A stretch of 64,000 nt of DNA from Sweltsa coloradensis (GCA_024449915.1 JAMZAV010001750.1:62001-126000); one strand, 5' to 3'. Counted from the first letter of the stretch, positions 38,533 to 49,026 are shown. The notes: generated by a model not told the origin, from the sequence alone. Program-made: numbers and translations.

Positions 38533-39928
38533 TAATATGGACCCGGAAAAAAGTATTAAATTCTTCAGAAAAAATACTATTTCATATTGTACTCTAAAAA
38601 CCTGAATTTCTTTATATTTTATGGGGCCGGGTCGAAACAACTTTTGCATTTTTATATCATTCTTTGCCATTCTAATAATTAAGTAGCTTCACTCGCTATT
38701 CTGGACGCTCCGGTTCTTGTGCTTGTAATTGTCCAGTCCACGGCTGAAGATTTGTTGGCTTATTCACTTCATCATCGGTTTCAGCGTACCGATCATTTTG
38801 TAAGCAATATTCATCACCTAAAACAGAGGGGTCAGCATGATCCAGTGCATTGTTTATTTATAACATTTATTTATGTGTATTTAACTCATAAATTCAACTG
38901 TTGAAACGGTGTAGAAAACATGACTTACAACGGCATCGTTTAAAATAAGTTAATGGTGATGATGATAGTGAAAAATATAAACTATTTAACTATTTTGTGG
39001 TTTCCAAAACCCCTACCACTATAGCCACCACCACTTCTACTACTGCAAATCACGATAATGACATAACAATTAATTTCAAGAAAACCAAAGTGATGTAAAC
39101 CATCGTACAGAAGTTACCACTTATATAGTTAGTAGGTTATATTATATTTAGATATTTGTTAAATGTTAATTTTTAATTTCAATGTATTTTTATCAATTGA
39201 TTGTTATTCTGTACCGTAAGGTAACAGCGCTGGCTGCAGAGACCAATAAAGGTTCATTATATAAGTGTAAACTTTTGCCGACAATACCGACACTCACTCG
39301 GCAAATCTAGGATTTGTTCTAAAAGGCTCCTTTAAAAGTCACACCAAAACTAATATACAAAGCTAGCCCCAGCGAATGGGCAATGATTTGAAGGCTTGCC
39401 TTATTTATGTCAATAGAAAAACTGGCTCTAATTCTTTTCTACACTAGAAATAAGCCTGCGCAAAGGTTATGCATCGTTTTTGGTGAACCATATACAAACA
39501 TTGTTCTAATATTTACTATGTCAATAGAAAAACTGGCTCTAATTCTTTTCTACACTAGAAATAAGCCTGCGCAAAGGTTATGCATCGTTTTTGGTGAATC
39601 CATTAATATATACAAACATTGTTCTAATATTTACTCCCTGGGCAAAGTGCTTAAAAATCCCAATAGACCAAATGCTAAAGTATTATGTGGCCGCCATGAT
39701 TTCTCACGGTCTGTTAGATGACGTCAGCGAGTGATAGCTCTGTGAATATAGTGACGCCAGATCGAACCGAATATTCACGAGCGAGGTCAATAAAGATAGG
39801 TATCTTTCAGACCCCTCGATTTAAATATGAACGCGGGAAATCAGAAAAAAATCGTGTTTAATGAAAACGCCTGTTTGCATGCAAATCAAAGAGACGGATT
39901 AAATATGATAAAACTATTTTTGTGTTTG
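38533..39928. other. Intergenic or 3' part of OR locus
   Basis: Contains the 115-bp duplication and a fragment of the 17983-18600 family at 39790. No exon found. Confidence 0.45.
39404..39630. repeat. 115-bp tandem duplication
   Basis: TATGTCAATAGAAAAACTGG...GCATCGTTTTTGGTGAA occurs twice (39404 and 39519) with almost no difference, followed both times by CATTGTTCTAATATTTACT. It gives a 104-codon frame by read-through; no known protein. Confidence 0.65.
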
Positions 39929-40006
39929 TCATAGATACCTGGAAAATGTTACAGAATTCACGTATTTAGGTGTGATAATAGACCACAACTTCAAAAGAGG
40001 GACCAG
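39929..40006 (+). mobile_element. LINE reverse-transcriptase fragment
   Basis: Short plus-strand stretch translating to YLENVTEFTYLGVIIDHNFK, matching the thumb region (FxYLGxxIxxxxK) of non-LTR reverse transcriptases. It abuts the truncated left end of the TM7 exon array, so this may be the breakpoint that cut the array. Confidence 0.5.
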
Positions 40007-40441
40007 CCCAGTGGGTTTGATATGGACTTCTTGAAGCTCGGCGAGGCTTCAGTACAGTCGCTGTTGTACATGGATACACAGACACTACTATTACTACCAC
40101 TCCTGCTCACCTGGGCAAAGTTCTTCCTAGACAGAGGGCCCAGCCCCGTGGGTTTAATCTCCAGGGGAACATTGGCAAAAGTCATGACGATCAGCATGGA
40201 TTTCTTGAAGCTCGGCGAGGCTCCAGTCCAGTCGCTGTTGTACATGGACTCACAGACACTACTATTACTACCACTCCTGCTCACCTGGGCAAAGTTCTTC
40301 CTAGACAGAGGGTCCCATGGGTTTGATCTCCAAGGGGACGTTGGCTCGACTCATGATGACCAGCATGGACTTCTTGAAGCTCGGCGAGGCTCCAGTCCAG
40401 TCGCTGTTGTACATGGATACACAGACACTACTATTACTACC
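40007..40441 (-). pseudogene. Tandem array of duplicated OR TM7 exons
   Basis: Two and a half further copies of the TM7 exon and its donor, in direct tandem with a 174-bp period: identical landmarks sit at 40028, 40202 and 40371, with the functional copy's equivalent at 41529. Each unit runs MYNSDWTGASPSFKK...PLSRKNFAQ, the GTGAGC donor and an in-frame linker SRSGSNSSVC, so two units read through in one open frame. The copy nearest the hAT element has a 5-bp deletion that frameshifts it after KPMG; the leftmost is truncated after FKK and carries substitutions (W to C, G to E). None has its own pyrimidine-rich acceptor: units begin directly after the linker. The original array was continuous with exon 6 before a hAT element entered. 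Most likely non-functional, but they could compete as alternative 3' exons. Confidence 0.75.
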
Positions 40442-41417
40442 CAGTGTTGGGGAAGGAACTTTTAAAAAGAACGCGTTCTCGTGAACGCGTTCTTTTTTTG
40501 CGAACTTTTCAGTGAACTTACTCTTTTTTTAAATGAATGAACTTGAACTTTTAAAAGTTCATTCTGAGAACGAACTTTTCAGTTTTAGAAAGTTCATTTG
40601 TAAGTTCTTTCCGTGCGCCGAGCAGCCGTCGACTCGCCGCCGTCGCCGCTTAAAAACAATAACAAATCGTTGTTCATCGTAGTTTTTTTTGTTTATTTGG
40701 ATTAAGGACGCGTCAACCGTTAGGTCATAATGAACCACTCTAGCCTAAGGGGGGGGGGGGGGGGGAGGGGCCCATGCTGGTCAGAACCAGCCACGGGAAA
40801 GGGGAGGAAGGGGGGTTTCTCACGTCGCGGTCGTCATCGTCTTTGTCATAGTTCGTTGTGTCATAGTCATCGTCGTCGGGGAGGTCGTCAAGGGAAGGGG
40901 GAAAGGTCCCCGACGACGATTGCCAGAGCTCGCCTCTATTTATCGTTTATCGTAGGCCTACGTTGACGCACGTTCAGCTAATTTTGACAACATCACGCAC
41001 GATTCACGAAGTTAAAACGATGTACGCCAACTAATTCGGAAAAAAAATCTTGGAAGCCTAAAATGCTAAGTATCTGCATTAATTTTACAAGCTGGTCGAC
41101 GAGAATGTATTACAAATCATCAACACGATCAAAGACAGCTCAACACTTTCGTCCGACTCAAACTCGCAAGTAAATTGGTACTCGAACACCCCTAATGTTT
41201 TTTCTCGTGTTTTTCTTCAATTTACGCTAGCCTTTAATAAAATAGTGATTTTTTTTACAAAAGAACTTTTAAAAGAACTTAGTTCATATTTTAGACGAAC
41301 TTGAACTTTTCAAAATTTTAGGTTTTAAAAGAACTTGAACTTTTTAAAAGTTCATTATTTGAGCTGTGAACTGAACTTTTAAAAAGTTCATTTTAAAAAA
41401 GAACTGACCCAACACTG
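40442..41417. mobile_element. Non-autonomous hAT-type element inside the TM7 exon array
   Basis: 976-bp insertion with terminal inverted repeats CAGTGTTGGG/CCCAACACTG and a perfect 8-bp target duplication TTACTACC (40434-40441 and 41418-41425), both diagnostic of hAT transposition. Flanks are rich in GAACTTTTAAAAGTTC-type palindromes. At 40705-40935 it carries a copy of another repeat (see 4290-4545), probably nested. No transposase frame. Removing it restores a continuous TM7 tandem array. Confidence 0.8.
40705..40935 (+). repeat. GGTCATAATG-GAC-rich dispersed repeat, copy 3
   Basis: Third copy, lying within the hAT-type element 40442-41417, either nested or captured. Contains a long G-run (40749-40764). 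Confidence 0.55.
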
Positions 41418-41437
41418 TTACTACCACTCCTGCTCAC

Positions 41438-41593
41438 CTGGGCAAAGTTCTTCCTAGACAGAGGGCCCAGCCCCGTGGGTTTAATCTCCAGGGGAACATT
41501 GGCAAAAGTCATGACGATCAGCATGGATTTCTTGAAGCTCGGCGAGGCTCCAGTCCAGTCGCTGTTGTACATGGACTCACAGACAGCGTCATG
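41438..41593 (-). CDS. Odorant receptor gene, exon 6 (TM7)
   Basis: 156-nt, 52-codon exon, phase 0 at both ends (acceptor TGCACCGTTTGCCAG, donor CAG|GTGAGC). Joined to exon 5 it reads GNQITDQ-HDAVCESMYNSDWTG, then ASPSFKKSMLIVMTFANVPL and the PLSRKNFAQ end. This is the classic OR TM7 block (AxYxSxWxxxxxxxKKxLxxxMxRxxxPLxxxxxxxxPLSLxxFxQV). The six exons total 1650 nt = 550 codons. A last small exon (the family's SYSYFxLL tail) is expected but was not found. Without splicing the frame runs VSRSGSNS and stops 15 codons later inside the adjoining hAT element. A Penelope-like element ends about 195 bp upstream of the acceptor. Confidence 0.83.
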
Positions 41594-41863
41594 CTGGCAA
41601 ACGGTGCAAGTATAATCATTACAATGGGGTGAATTTAATTTCAAATTAATTATGAAGTAACAGGCTATTAGTAAAGTATCTAGAGGAAAAAGCTTAGCTT
41701 GGTTATACTTTTTGATTTTACATGTGTTTGGTACTCGTAATTTCCTTATCAAAAGTTGCTCTTTTATTGTAAAACTATTGGTAACATGTCGTAGGCTTTC
41801 GCGGCCGGAGTCAATGTAAAACACTTGGCTGTCGGGTGTCGCCGCGTCCATGATAGATGAAAA

Positions 41864-41899
41864 CTGACGTTTCGGACCGGTTACACGGTCCATCTTCAG
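41864..41899 (-). ncRNA. Hammerhead-ribozyme motif in Penelope-like terminal repeat
   Basis: 36-nt motif in the sense direction of the endonuclease frame and downstream of it. It has the catalytic core CTGAAGA, a stem-II hairpin GGACC/GGTCC with loop GTGTAACC, and the second core block GAAAC followed by GTCAG. Penelope-like elements are known to carry minimal type I hammerheads of this form. Self-cleavage is inferred. Confidence 0.6.
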
Positions 41900-41997
41900 A
41901 GTTTAAAAAACACTTGAAGGGTACTTACACAGAACGAACCTACTCGGTCCAGCTCGTCTGTGCAAGTCACCCCCACCAAGTTGTGCAACCAGTTTTG

Positions 41998-42591
41998 TCA
42001 GTCTGAACGCGCATGCGCACTCGCTTCGCGCCCAGCCACTGACGTCACGCTGTTATCTTCTCGCTTTAGCCGCTCTATAGTTGGTTTCCACGTTTTACTG
42101 AGCCTATACCCATCTTCCCGGTTGAAATTCTTGGGGTGTTTTTCTATCTCAATCGCCTCGCGGACCAGGCGGGGACTGTAATTATCGACAACTGACAGAA
42201 CACGAGTGTCTTCAAAGTTAATACGATGGCACTTACTCATACTGTGTTCTGCCAACGCCGACTTGTCCGTATGCCCTAGTCTTGTATGGCTTTGATGTTC
42301 TTTGAGGCGCGTTGAGATTTTTCTACCAGTTTGGCCCACGTAGACTTCGTCGCAAGCTCCACACGGTATCTCATAGACTCCTGGTACGTCTAAGCGTGGG
42401 AGCTCATCCTTAGCCGAATTAAACATCGTAGAAAGTTTTCTATCCGTGTTGTAAACAGTGTGAATGTCGTGTTTTCGTAACAGCTTACCAATACGCTGGA
42501 CCGAGTAGGTTCGTTCTGTGTAAGTACCCTTCAAGTGTTTTTTAAACTCTGAAGATGGACCGTGTAACCGGTCCGAAACGTCAGTTTTCAT
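41998..42591 (-). CDS. Penelope-like element GIY-YIG endonuclease (C-terminal fragment)
   Basis: 197-codon frame coding the endonuclease end of a Penelope-like retroelement. Visible: GVYEIPCGACDEVYVGQTGR, which joins the GIY-like (GVY), YIG-like (YVG) and following arginine positions; then TRLKEHQ, a basic/histidine-rich middle, and REAIEIEKHPKNFNREDGY with the conserved acidic residues, ending LSKTWKP. In full elements this domain follows a reverse transcriptase, which is missing here, so the copy is 5' truncated. The N-terminal ~35 codons read through the terminal inverted repeat. It cannot be autonomous but the domain itself has no stop or obvious break. Confidence 0.85.
   Translation of the reverse strand: MKTDVSDRLHGPSSEFKKHLKGTYTERTYSVQRIGKLLRKHDIHTVYNTDRKLSTMFNSAKDELPRLDVPGVYEIPCGACDEVYVGQTGRKISTRLKEHQSHTRLGHTDKSALAEHSMSKCHRINFEDTRVLSVVDNYSPRLVREAIEIEKHPKNFNREDGYRLSKTWKPTIERLKREDNSVTSVAGREASAHARSD
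42549..42584 (+). ncRNA. Hammerhead-ribozyme motif, inverted copy
   Basis: Same core blocks and stem II as the 41864-41899 motif, on the opposite strand because it lies in the other arm of the inverted terminal repeat. It overlaps the first codons of the endonuclease frame on the other strand. Confidence 0.55.
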
Positions 42592-42649
42592 CTATCATGG
42601 ACGCGGCGACACCCGACAGCCAAGTGTTTTACATTTATATTGGTAACAT

Positions 42650-43467
42650 ATTTAGGCTCTGTTCGGTGTTTCAATGCTCTTATTCTATAGTCAAGGACTA
42701 GAAAAGAACAGTCCAAGTATAGGTATAAATATTGTTTATTGTGTGTGTTATAGTAGTAAGAAACGTGACTTTCGAAAATTCGTGTTTTATCATTGTATAT
42801 TTTGTTTGTGGTATGTTTCTGTTGTTTGTGCGTATATTTAACGCATTTATATTTTTTGTTAAAAAACTACAATTTTTAAATTACTTTCTGTGTTTCTTGT
42901 GTATTTTAATAGATTATATTATTATTGAGGAAATAAAATCAACTTGTTATCGAGAGAACTTGTTGACGACCCATCATCGTATTGCATTGGTTGTCGTCAA
43001 CGGTCAACATTGCCCGACAGAATAGCTCGGTCTTACTTCTGCTCGCCATTTGTTTTAGCACGTGTGACTGCAGTGCCCTAGTTCCCTGTTAGGTCGATGT
43101 GACCGGTGTGTTTTACAAAATATGATATATTATGTTCTCCGATTTACCATGAAAACCCAATATCGCTACATAAAAGTATCTCTAGCTATAAGTATCTATT
43201 TAACTTGTGTACTATACGGACAGAGGGAACGAGAATCATATATCATATGTGGCGCCATTAGAACATTACCTCTGTCCACCTCATTATTACCTATTTTGTA
43301 TAATAATCAACAAATTATTAATTTACCCTTGTCTTTGCTTATTTTTGTAAGATTTTTATATTTAGTTTCTTTTTTTCTGAGGATAGCCCACACAGTTGTG
43401 CTGAAACGTCAAAGCAATAAATGTATATTCGACGCGGCTAAATGTCCCGAACAATTAATTATATTTA
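42650..43467. other. OR intron 5 sequence, T-rich
   Basis: Plus-strand frames at 42732-43025 and 43122-43511 are T/A-biased, rich in F/I/V/Y by composition, with no family signal. The possible second hammerhead core is at 43377. Confidence 0.45.
43377..43410 (+). ncRNA. Possible second, divergent hammerhead-like motif
   Basis: CTGAGGA, then a hairpin-capable stretch AGCCCACACAGTTGTGCT, then GAAACGTC: the order and spacing of a minimal hammerhead core with another stem II. No Penelope coding sequence is recognisable beside it, so it may be the terminal remnant of another such element. The stem II pairing has a bulge, which lowers confidence. Confidence 0.35.
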
Positions 43468-43517
43468 CTAGGAAGCTTCGCAAACGCTTTTTCAGGCGCG
43501 TTGTTGGATGAGCGTAG
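43468..43517 (-). mobile_element. Helentron-like 3' end fragment
   Basis: Only the terminal ~50 bp: CTAGGAAGC, hairpin and TTGGATGAGCGTAG. It sits directly beside the full copy that starts at 43527. Confidence 0.45.
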
Positions 43518-43526
43518 TTTTTTTTA

Positions 43527-44246
43527 CTAGGAAAACGCTTAAGTCCCGCCGCGTTGTTGGATGAGCGTAATTGGTGCATTGAGTTGCCATGTGTTATGCG
43601 GATTTTCTGTTGTTCTGTGAAAAAATCATTACTTAGCTGAAGATTTTTTTAAATTAAATTAATTAAATAAAAAATTAACTTTAATTTTAAAATTTTTTGG
43701 ATGAGAAATAATTATTTGATTGCGCACAAATTTTACACGAATGTATATATTCATAAAATTAAGGTTCTGTGAAAAAATCATTCCAATAGGATAAAAGCAT
43801 GTAGGTGTTATAAGTCAAAGACTTGTTTTAAAAAAGAAGAAAAAGAAAAATTTCGATTTTCATAAGAAATAGTTTTTCGATTGCGCTCAAATTTTACACG
43901 AATACCAAGATTCATAAAATTAAGGTTATGTGAAAAAATCATTAAAATCGGATAAAGCATGTAGGTGTTATAAGCTGAAGAATTTTTTTTAAATTCGAAA
44001 AAAATTGTAAAGTAGCAATTTTAATGAGAAATAATTTTCCGATTGCGCTCATAAACGTGGCAGTTCTAAGTTCAGAGATTTCGAAGGCCTCCAGAAAATT
44101 TCATCGCAATTGGAGTAGCGGTTTAGCCGGAATCGTGTTAACAAACACACAAAAATACAAACAGAAAAAAAAGAAAAAAAAACATTCCGGATTTTTTTTC
44201 CAGTGTAGTAAAATGGAATCTTCGCTTCGCTCGCTACGCTCATCAA
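43527..44246 (-). mobile_element. Helentron-like (HINE) element, nested
   Basis: About 720 bp, CTAG end at 43527 (flanking T on its own strand). It interrupts TTTTTTTTA|TGAAAAAAGCG, which is continuous in the uninterrupted copy at 48416-48432, so the insertion added no target duplication. Confidence 0.65.
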
Positions 44247-44326
44247 TGAAAAAAGCGTAAAATTGCGATTTTCACGAGAAATTATATTTCGATTGCGTTC
44301 AAATTTCACCCCAATACATAAATTCA

Positions 44327-46260
44327 TTGGATGAGCGTAGCGAGCGAAGCGAAGATTCCATTTCACTACACTGGAGAAAAAAATCCGGAATGTTTTTTTT
44401 TTTTTTTTTTTTTTCTTTCTGTATTTTTGTGTGTTTGTTAACACGATTCCGGCTAAACCGATACTCCGATTGCGATGAAATTTTATGGAGACCTTCGAAA
44501 TCTCTGAACTTAGAACTGCCACGTTTTTAAACGCGAACGGGAAATTTTTTCTCATAAAAAACGCAATTTTACGATTTTTTTCGATTTTTAAAAAATTTCT
44601 TCGACTTATAACACCTACATGCTTTATCCGATTGTTATGATTTTTTTACAGAACCTTAATTTTATGAATTAAGATATTTGTGTGAAATTTGAGCGTAATC
44701 GAAAAATTATTTCTCATGAAAATCAAAATTTTACGGGTTTTTTCTTTTCTAAAACAATTCTTTGACTTATAACACCTATCTTATTGTAATGATTTTTTCA
44801 CAGAACCTTAATTTCGTGAATTAATATATTCGTGTTAAATTTGAGCGCAATCGAATAATTATTTCTTATACAAATTGCAATTTTACGATTTTTTTCTTTT
44901 TAAAAAATTACGATTAATTAAAACAATAATTAAGTTAATTTTTTATTTTATTTAATTTAATTATAAAAATTAAGTTAATTTTTGGATGAGCGTAGCGAGC
45001 GTAGCGAGCGAAGCGAAGACTTCAATTTCACTGACCCCCAAAAAATTTAGCTCCAATGTTTTTTTGTTTGTTTGTTTTTTTGTTTTTCTGTCTGTTTGTT
45101 CGCTCTCTACCGGGCAAACGGCATATGCGATCTTGATGAAAATTTGAGGGGACCTTCGTTTTCTCTGAACTTAGACTTGCTACGTTTTTGGGTACAATCG
45201 AAGAAATATTTCTCATGAATATCGTACTTTTACGATTTTTTTCGATTTTTAGTGCGATATTTTCGTCACATTTGGGTCGATTCTGACCAAACGGGTGGGG
45301 CTACAACGTTCATATTTCACATGAACTTTAGGATTATGGTGATGTAGTACCTTTTGAAACAAAAAGCTGAAAAAGTTAGCTAGAACCCATATAAATAATG
45401 GTTTTAATATGAGTTTTTCGATTTTTAGTTCGATATTTTCGTCACATTTGGGCCGATTCTGACCAAACGGGTGGGGCTACAACGTTCATATTTCACATGG
45501 ACATTGAGGTTATGGTGATGAAGTACCTTTTAAAATAAAAAGCTGAGAAAGTTATCTAGAATCCATAGAAATAAAGGTTTTAATATGAGTTTTTTCGATT
45601 TTTAGTGCGATATTTTCGTCGCATTTAGACCGATTGTGACCAAACGGGTGGGGCTACAACGTTCATATTTCACATGGACATTAAGGTTATGGTGATGTAG
45701 TACCTTTTGAAAGAAAAAGTTGAAAAAGTTAGCTAGAATCTATAGAAATAAAGGTTTTAATATGAGTTTTTTTACTTTAAGTGCGATATTTTCGTCACAT
45801 TTAGGCCGATTTTGACCAAACGGGTGGGGCAACAACGTTCATATTTCACATGGATATTACGGTTATGGTGATGTAGTACCTTTTGTAAGAAAAAGTTGCA
45901 AAAGTTGACAAAGTTAGCCAGAATGCATAGAAATAAAGGTTTTAAAATGTGTTTTTTTGAGGTTTATAATAACAACTAACAAGAAACAATTGAAACTTGA
46001 CAACAGTCACCTACAATGCATTCACAAAGCACTTGCAAAGGAAAAGTGGTCCCACGCAAACTAAAAACTTACAAAAACGCTCATCCATCAACGCGGCGGG
46101 ACTTTAGCGTTTTCCTAGTTTTTTTTTAATTAATTTAAAAAAATCTTCGATTAAGTAATGATTTTTTCACAGAACAACAGAAAATCCGCGTAACACATGG
46201 CATCTCAATGCACCATATACGCTCATCCAACAACGCGGCGGGACTTAAGCGTTTTCCTAG
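44327..46260 (+). mobile_element. Helentron-like (HINE) element with a second copy nested inside
   Basis: Starts TTGGATGAGCGTAGCG, ends GCGTTTTCCTAG|T. The host sequence AATTCA|TAAAATT is intact at 48502-48514, giving a precise empty site with no duplication. It contains the separate copy 44982-46118. Confidence 0.65.
44982..46118 (+). mobile_element. Nested Helentron-like element with four ~176-bp tandem units
   Basis: 1137 bp with the family's termini (TTGGATGAGCG... GCGTTTTCCTAG). The middle carries four tandem units of about 176 bp, each with CCAAACGGGTGGGGC and TTCATATTTCACATG. Same subfamily as 34203-34969. Confidence 0.65.
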
Positions 46261-46336
46261 TAAAATTAAGGTCTGTGAAAAAATCATTACAATCGGATAA
46301 TGCATGTAGGTGTAACAAGTCGAAGAAATGTTTTAA

Positions 46337-47145
46337 CTAGGAAAACGCTTAAGTCCCGCCGCGTTGTTGGATGAGCGTATATGGTGCATTGAGATGCCAT
46401 GTGTTACGCGGATTTTCTGTTGTTCTGTGAAAAAATCATTACTAAGTCGAAGATTTTTTTTAATTAAATTAAATTATATAAAAAATTAACCTAATTTTTA
46501 TAATTAAATTAAATAAAATAAAAAATTAACTTAATTGTTTTAATTAATCGTAATTTTTTTTAAAGAAAAAATCGTAAAATTGCAATTTGCATAAGAAATA
46601 ATTATTCGATTGCGCTCAAATTTAACACGAATATATATTAATTCATGAAATTAAGGTTCTGTAAAAAAATCATTACAATAGGATAAAGCATGTAGGTGTT
46701 ATAAGTCAAAGAATTGTTTTTAAAAAGAAAAAAAAACATAAAATTTTGATTTTCATGAGAAATAATTTTTTGATTACGCTCAAATTTCCCACGAATATCT
46801 TAATTCATAAAATTAAGGTTCTGTGAAAAAATCATTACAATCGGATAAAGCATGTAGGTGTTATAAGTCGAAGAAATTTTTTAAAAATCGAAAAAAATCG
46901 TAAAATTGCGTTTTTTATGTGAAAAAATTTCTCGATTGCGCTCAAAAACGTGGCAGTTCTAAGTTCAGAGATTTCGAAGGTCTCCATAAAATTTCATTGC
47001 AATCGGAGTATCGGTTTAGCCGGAATCGTGTTAACAAACACACAAAAATACAGAAAGAAAGGAAAAAAAAAAAAAAAAACATTCTGGATTTTTTTCTCCA
47101 GTGTAGTGAAATGGAATCTTCGCTTCGCTCGCTACGCTCATCCAA
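46337..47145 (-). mobile_element. Helentron-like (HINE) element, precise insertion
   Basis: 809 bp inserted in ATGTTTTAA|AAATGG; the same stretch is uninterrupted near 48574-48588, with no bases gained or lost. On the element's strand both flanking bases are T, the T-T target reported for Helentrons. Confidence 0.7.
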
Positions 47146-47303
47146 AAATGGAAAAAATCGTAAAATTGCGATTTTCATAACAAAACATTTTTTGATTGCG
47201 CTCAAATTTCACAGGAATATATTAATTAATAAAATAAAGGTTCTGAAAAAATCATTACAATCGAATAAAAAATGTAATTGTTATAAGTCAAAGAATATTT
47301 TTA

Positions 47304-48055
47304 CTAGGAAAACGCTTAAGTTGGATGAGTTGGATGAGCGTAATTGGTGCATTGAGCTGCCATGTGTTACGCAGATTTTCTGTTGTTCTGTGAAAAAATT
47401 ATTACTTAGTTGAAGATTTTTTTTAATTAAATTAAATAAAATAAAAAATTAACTTAATTTTTTTAATAAATCGTAATTTAAAAAAAAAAAAAAAATCGTA
47501 AAATTGCAATTTTCATAAGAAATAATTATTCGATTGCGCTCAAATTTAACACGAATATATAAGTTCATGAAATTAAGGTTCTGTAAAAAAATCATTACAA
47601 TCGGATAAAGCATGTAGGTGTTATAAGTCAAAGAATTGTTTTAAAAAAGAAAAAACCCGTAAAATTTCGATTTTCATGAGAAATAATTTTTCGATTACGC
47701 TCAAATTTAACACGAATATCTTAATTCATAAAATAAATGTTCTGTGAAAAAATCATTACAATCGGATAAAGCGTGTAGGTGTTATAAGTCGAAGAAATTT
47801 TTAAAAAATCGAAAAAAATCGTAAAATTGCGTTTTTTATAAGAAAAAATTTCCCGATTGCGCTCAAAAACGTGGCAGTTCTAAGTTCAGAGATTTCGAAG
47901 GCCTCCATAAAATTTCATCGCAATCAGAGTATCGGTTTAGCCGGAATCGTGTTAACAAACACACAAAAATACAAAAAAAAAAAAAAAAAAAAAAAAAACA
48001 TTCCGGATTTTTTTCTCCAGTGTAGTGAAATGGAATCTTCGCTACGCTCATCCAA
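47304..48055 (-). mobile_element. Helentron-like (HINE) element, precise insertion
   Basis: 752 bp inserted in ATTTTTA|AAAATCG, intact near 48734-48748. Again T on both sides on the element strand and no target duplication. Its CTAG-end arm has a small internal rearrangement (GTTGGATGAGTTGGATGAGCG). Confidence 0.7.
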
Positions 48056-48319
48056 AAAATCGAAAAAAAACGTAAAATGGCGATTTTAATGAGAAATAAT
48101 TTTTCGATTACGCTCAAAAACGTGGCAGTTTGCTAAGATCAGAGATTTCGAAGGCCTCCATAAGATTTCATCGTAATTGGAGTATCGGTTTAGCCGGAAT
48201 CGTGTTAACAAACACACAATAATACAAACAGAAAAAAAAGAAAGAAAAACACTCCGGATTTTTTCCCCAGTGTAGTGAAGTGGAATCTTCGCTTCGCTCG
48301 CTACGCTCATCCAAAAAGA

Positions 48320-48990
48320 AAAAAAGCGTAAAATTGCGATTTTCTTTTCGATTGCGCTCAAATTTAAAAAAATCATTACAATCGGATAAAACAAGTAGGT
48401 GTTTTAAGTCGAAGAATTTTTTTTATGAAAAAAGCGTAAAATTGCGATTTTCACGAGAAATTATATTTCGATTGCGTTCAAATTTCACCCCAATACATAA
48501 ATTCATAAAATTAAGGTTCTGTGAAAAAATCATTACAATCGATAATGCATGTAGGTGTAACAAGTCGAAGAAATGTTTTAAAAATGGAAAAAATCGTAAA
48601 ATTGCGATTTTCATAACAAAACATTTTTTGATTGCGCTCAAATTTCACAGGAATATATTAATTAATAAAATAAAGGTTCTGAAAAAATCATTACAATCGA
48701 ATAAAAAATGTAATTGTTATAAGTCAAAGAAAATTTTTAAAAATCGAAAAAAAACGTAAAATGGCGATTTTAATGAGAAATAATTTTTCGATTACGCTCA
48801 AAAACGTGGCAGTTCTAAGTTCAGAGATTTCGAAGGCCTCCATAAAATTTCATCGTAATTGGAGTATCGGTTTAGCCGGAATCGTGTTAACAAACACACA
48901 ATAATACAAACAGAAAAAAAAGAAAAACATTCCGGATTTTTTTCTCCAGTGAAGTGAAATGGAATCTTCGCTTCGCTTGCTAGGCTCATT
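48320..48990 (-). repeat. Uninterrupted counterpart of the nested block (natural empty sites)
   Basis: This copy of a family member lacks the four insertions found in the homologous block 44246-48318, while matching its flanking pieces in order. It ends in the family's ...GCTTCGCTTGCTAGGCTCATTCAA terminus. It provides the empty-site evidence for the insertion mechanism. Confidence 0.65.
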
Positions 48991-49026
48991 CAATAATAAT
49001 TATAAATAGAACTTAATATTTATCAA

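Larger units (their letters stand above)
41788..42637 (-). mobile_element. Truncated Penelope-like element with inverted terminal repeats
   Basis: 850-bp insertion in OR intron 5, flanked by a 12-bp duplication (TATTGGTAACAT at 41776-41787 and 42638-42649). Its ends carry a nearly perfect inverted repeat of about 145 bp (41813-41960 against 42490-42635), as seen in Penelope-like elements with inverted pseudo-LTRs. The lower end has an additional GTCGTAGGCTTTCGCGGCC tail typical of this class. Both arms include a hammerhead-ribozyme-like core. It lies about 195 bp from the TM7 exon acceptor. Confidence 0.8.

Noticed and set aside
40022..40465. 147-codon plus-strand frame
   Set aside because: It is the antisense shadow of the tandem TM7 exon copies; the minus strand carries the family motifs.
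42732..43511. Two hydrophobic plus-strand frames (97 and 129 codons) as possible membrane proteins
   Set aside because: T-rich composition yields F/V/I/Y codons in any frame; no splice sites or family motifs, and they lie antisense in an OR intron.
46919..47413. 164-codon frame and several 60-170 codon frames at 43-49 kb and 54-60 kb
   Set aside because: All lie in the Helentron-like repeat bodies, recur in both strands and all copies with frameshifts, and are lysine/phenylalanine-rich by composition.
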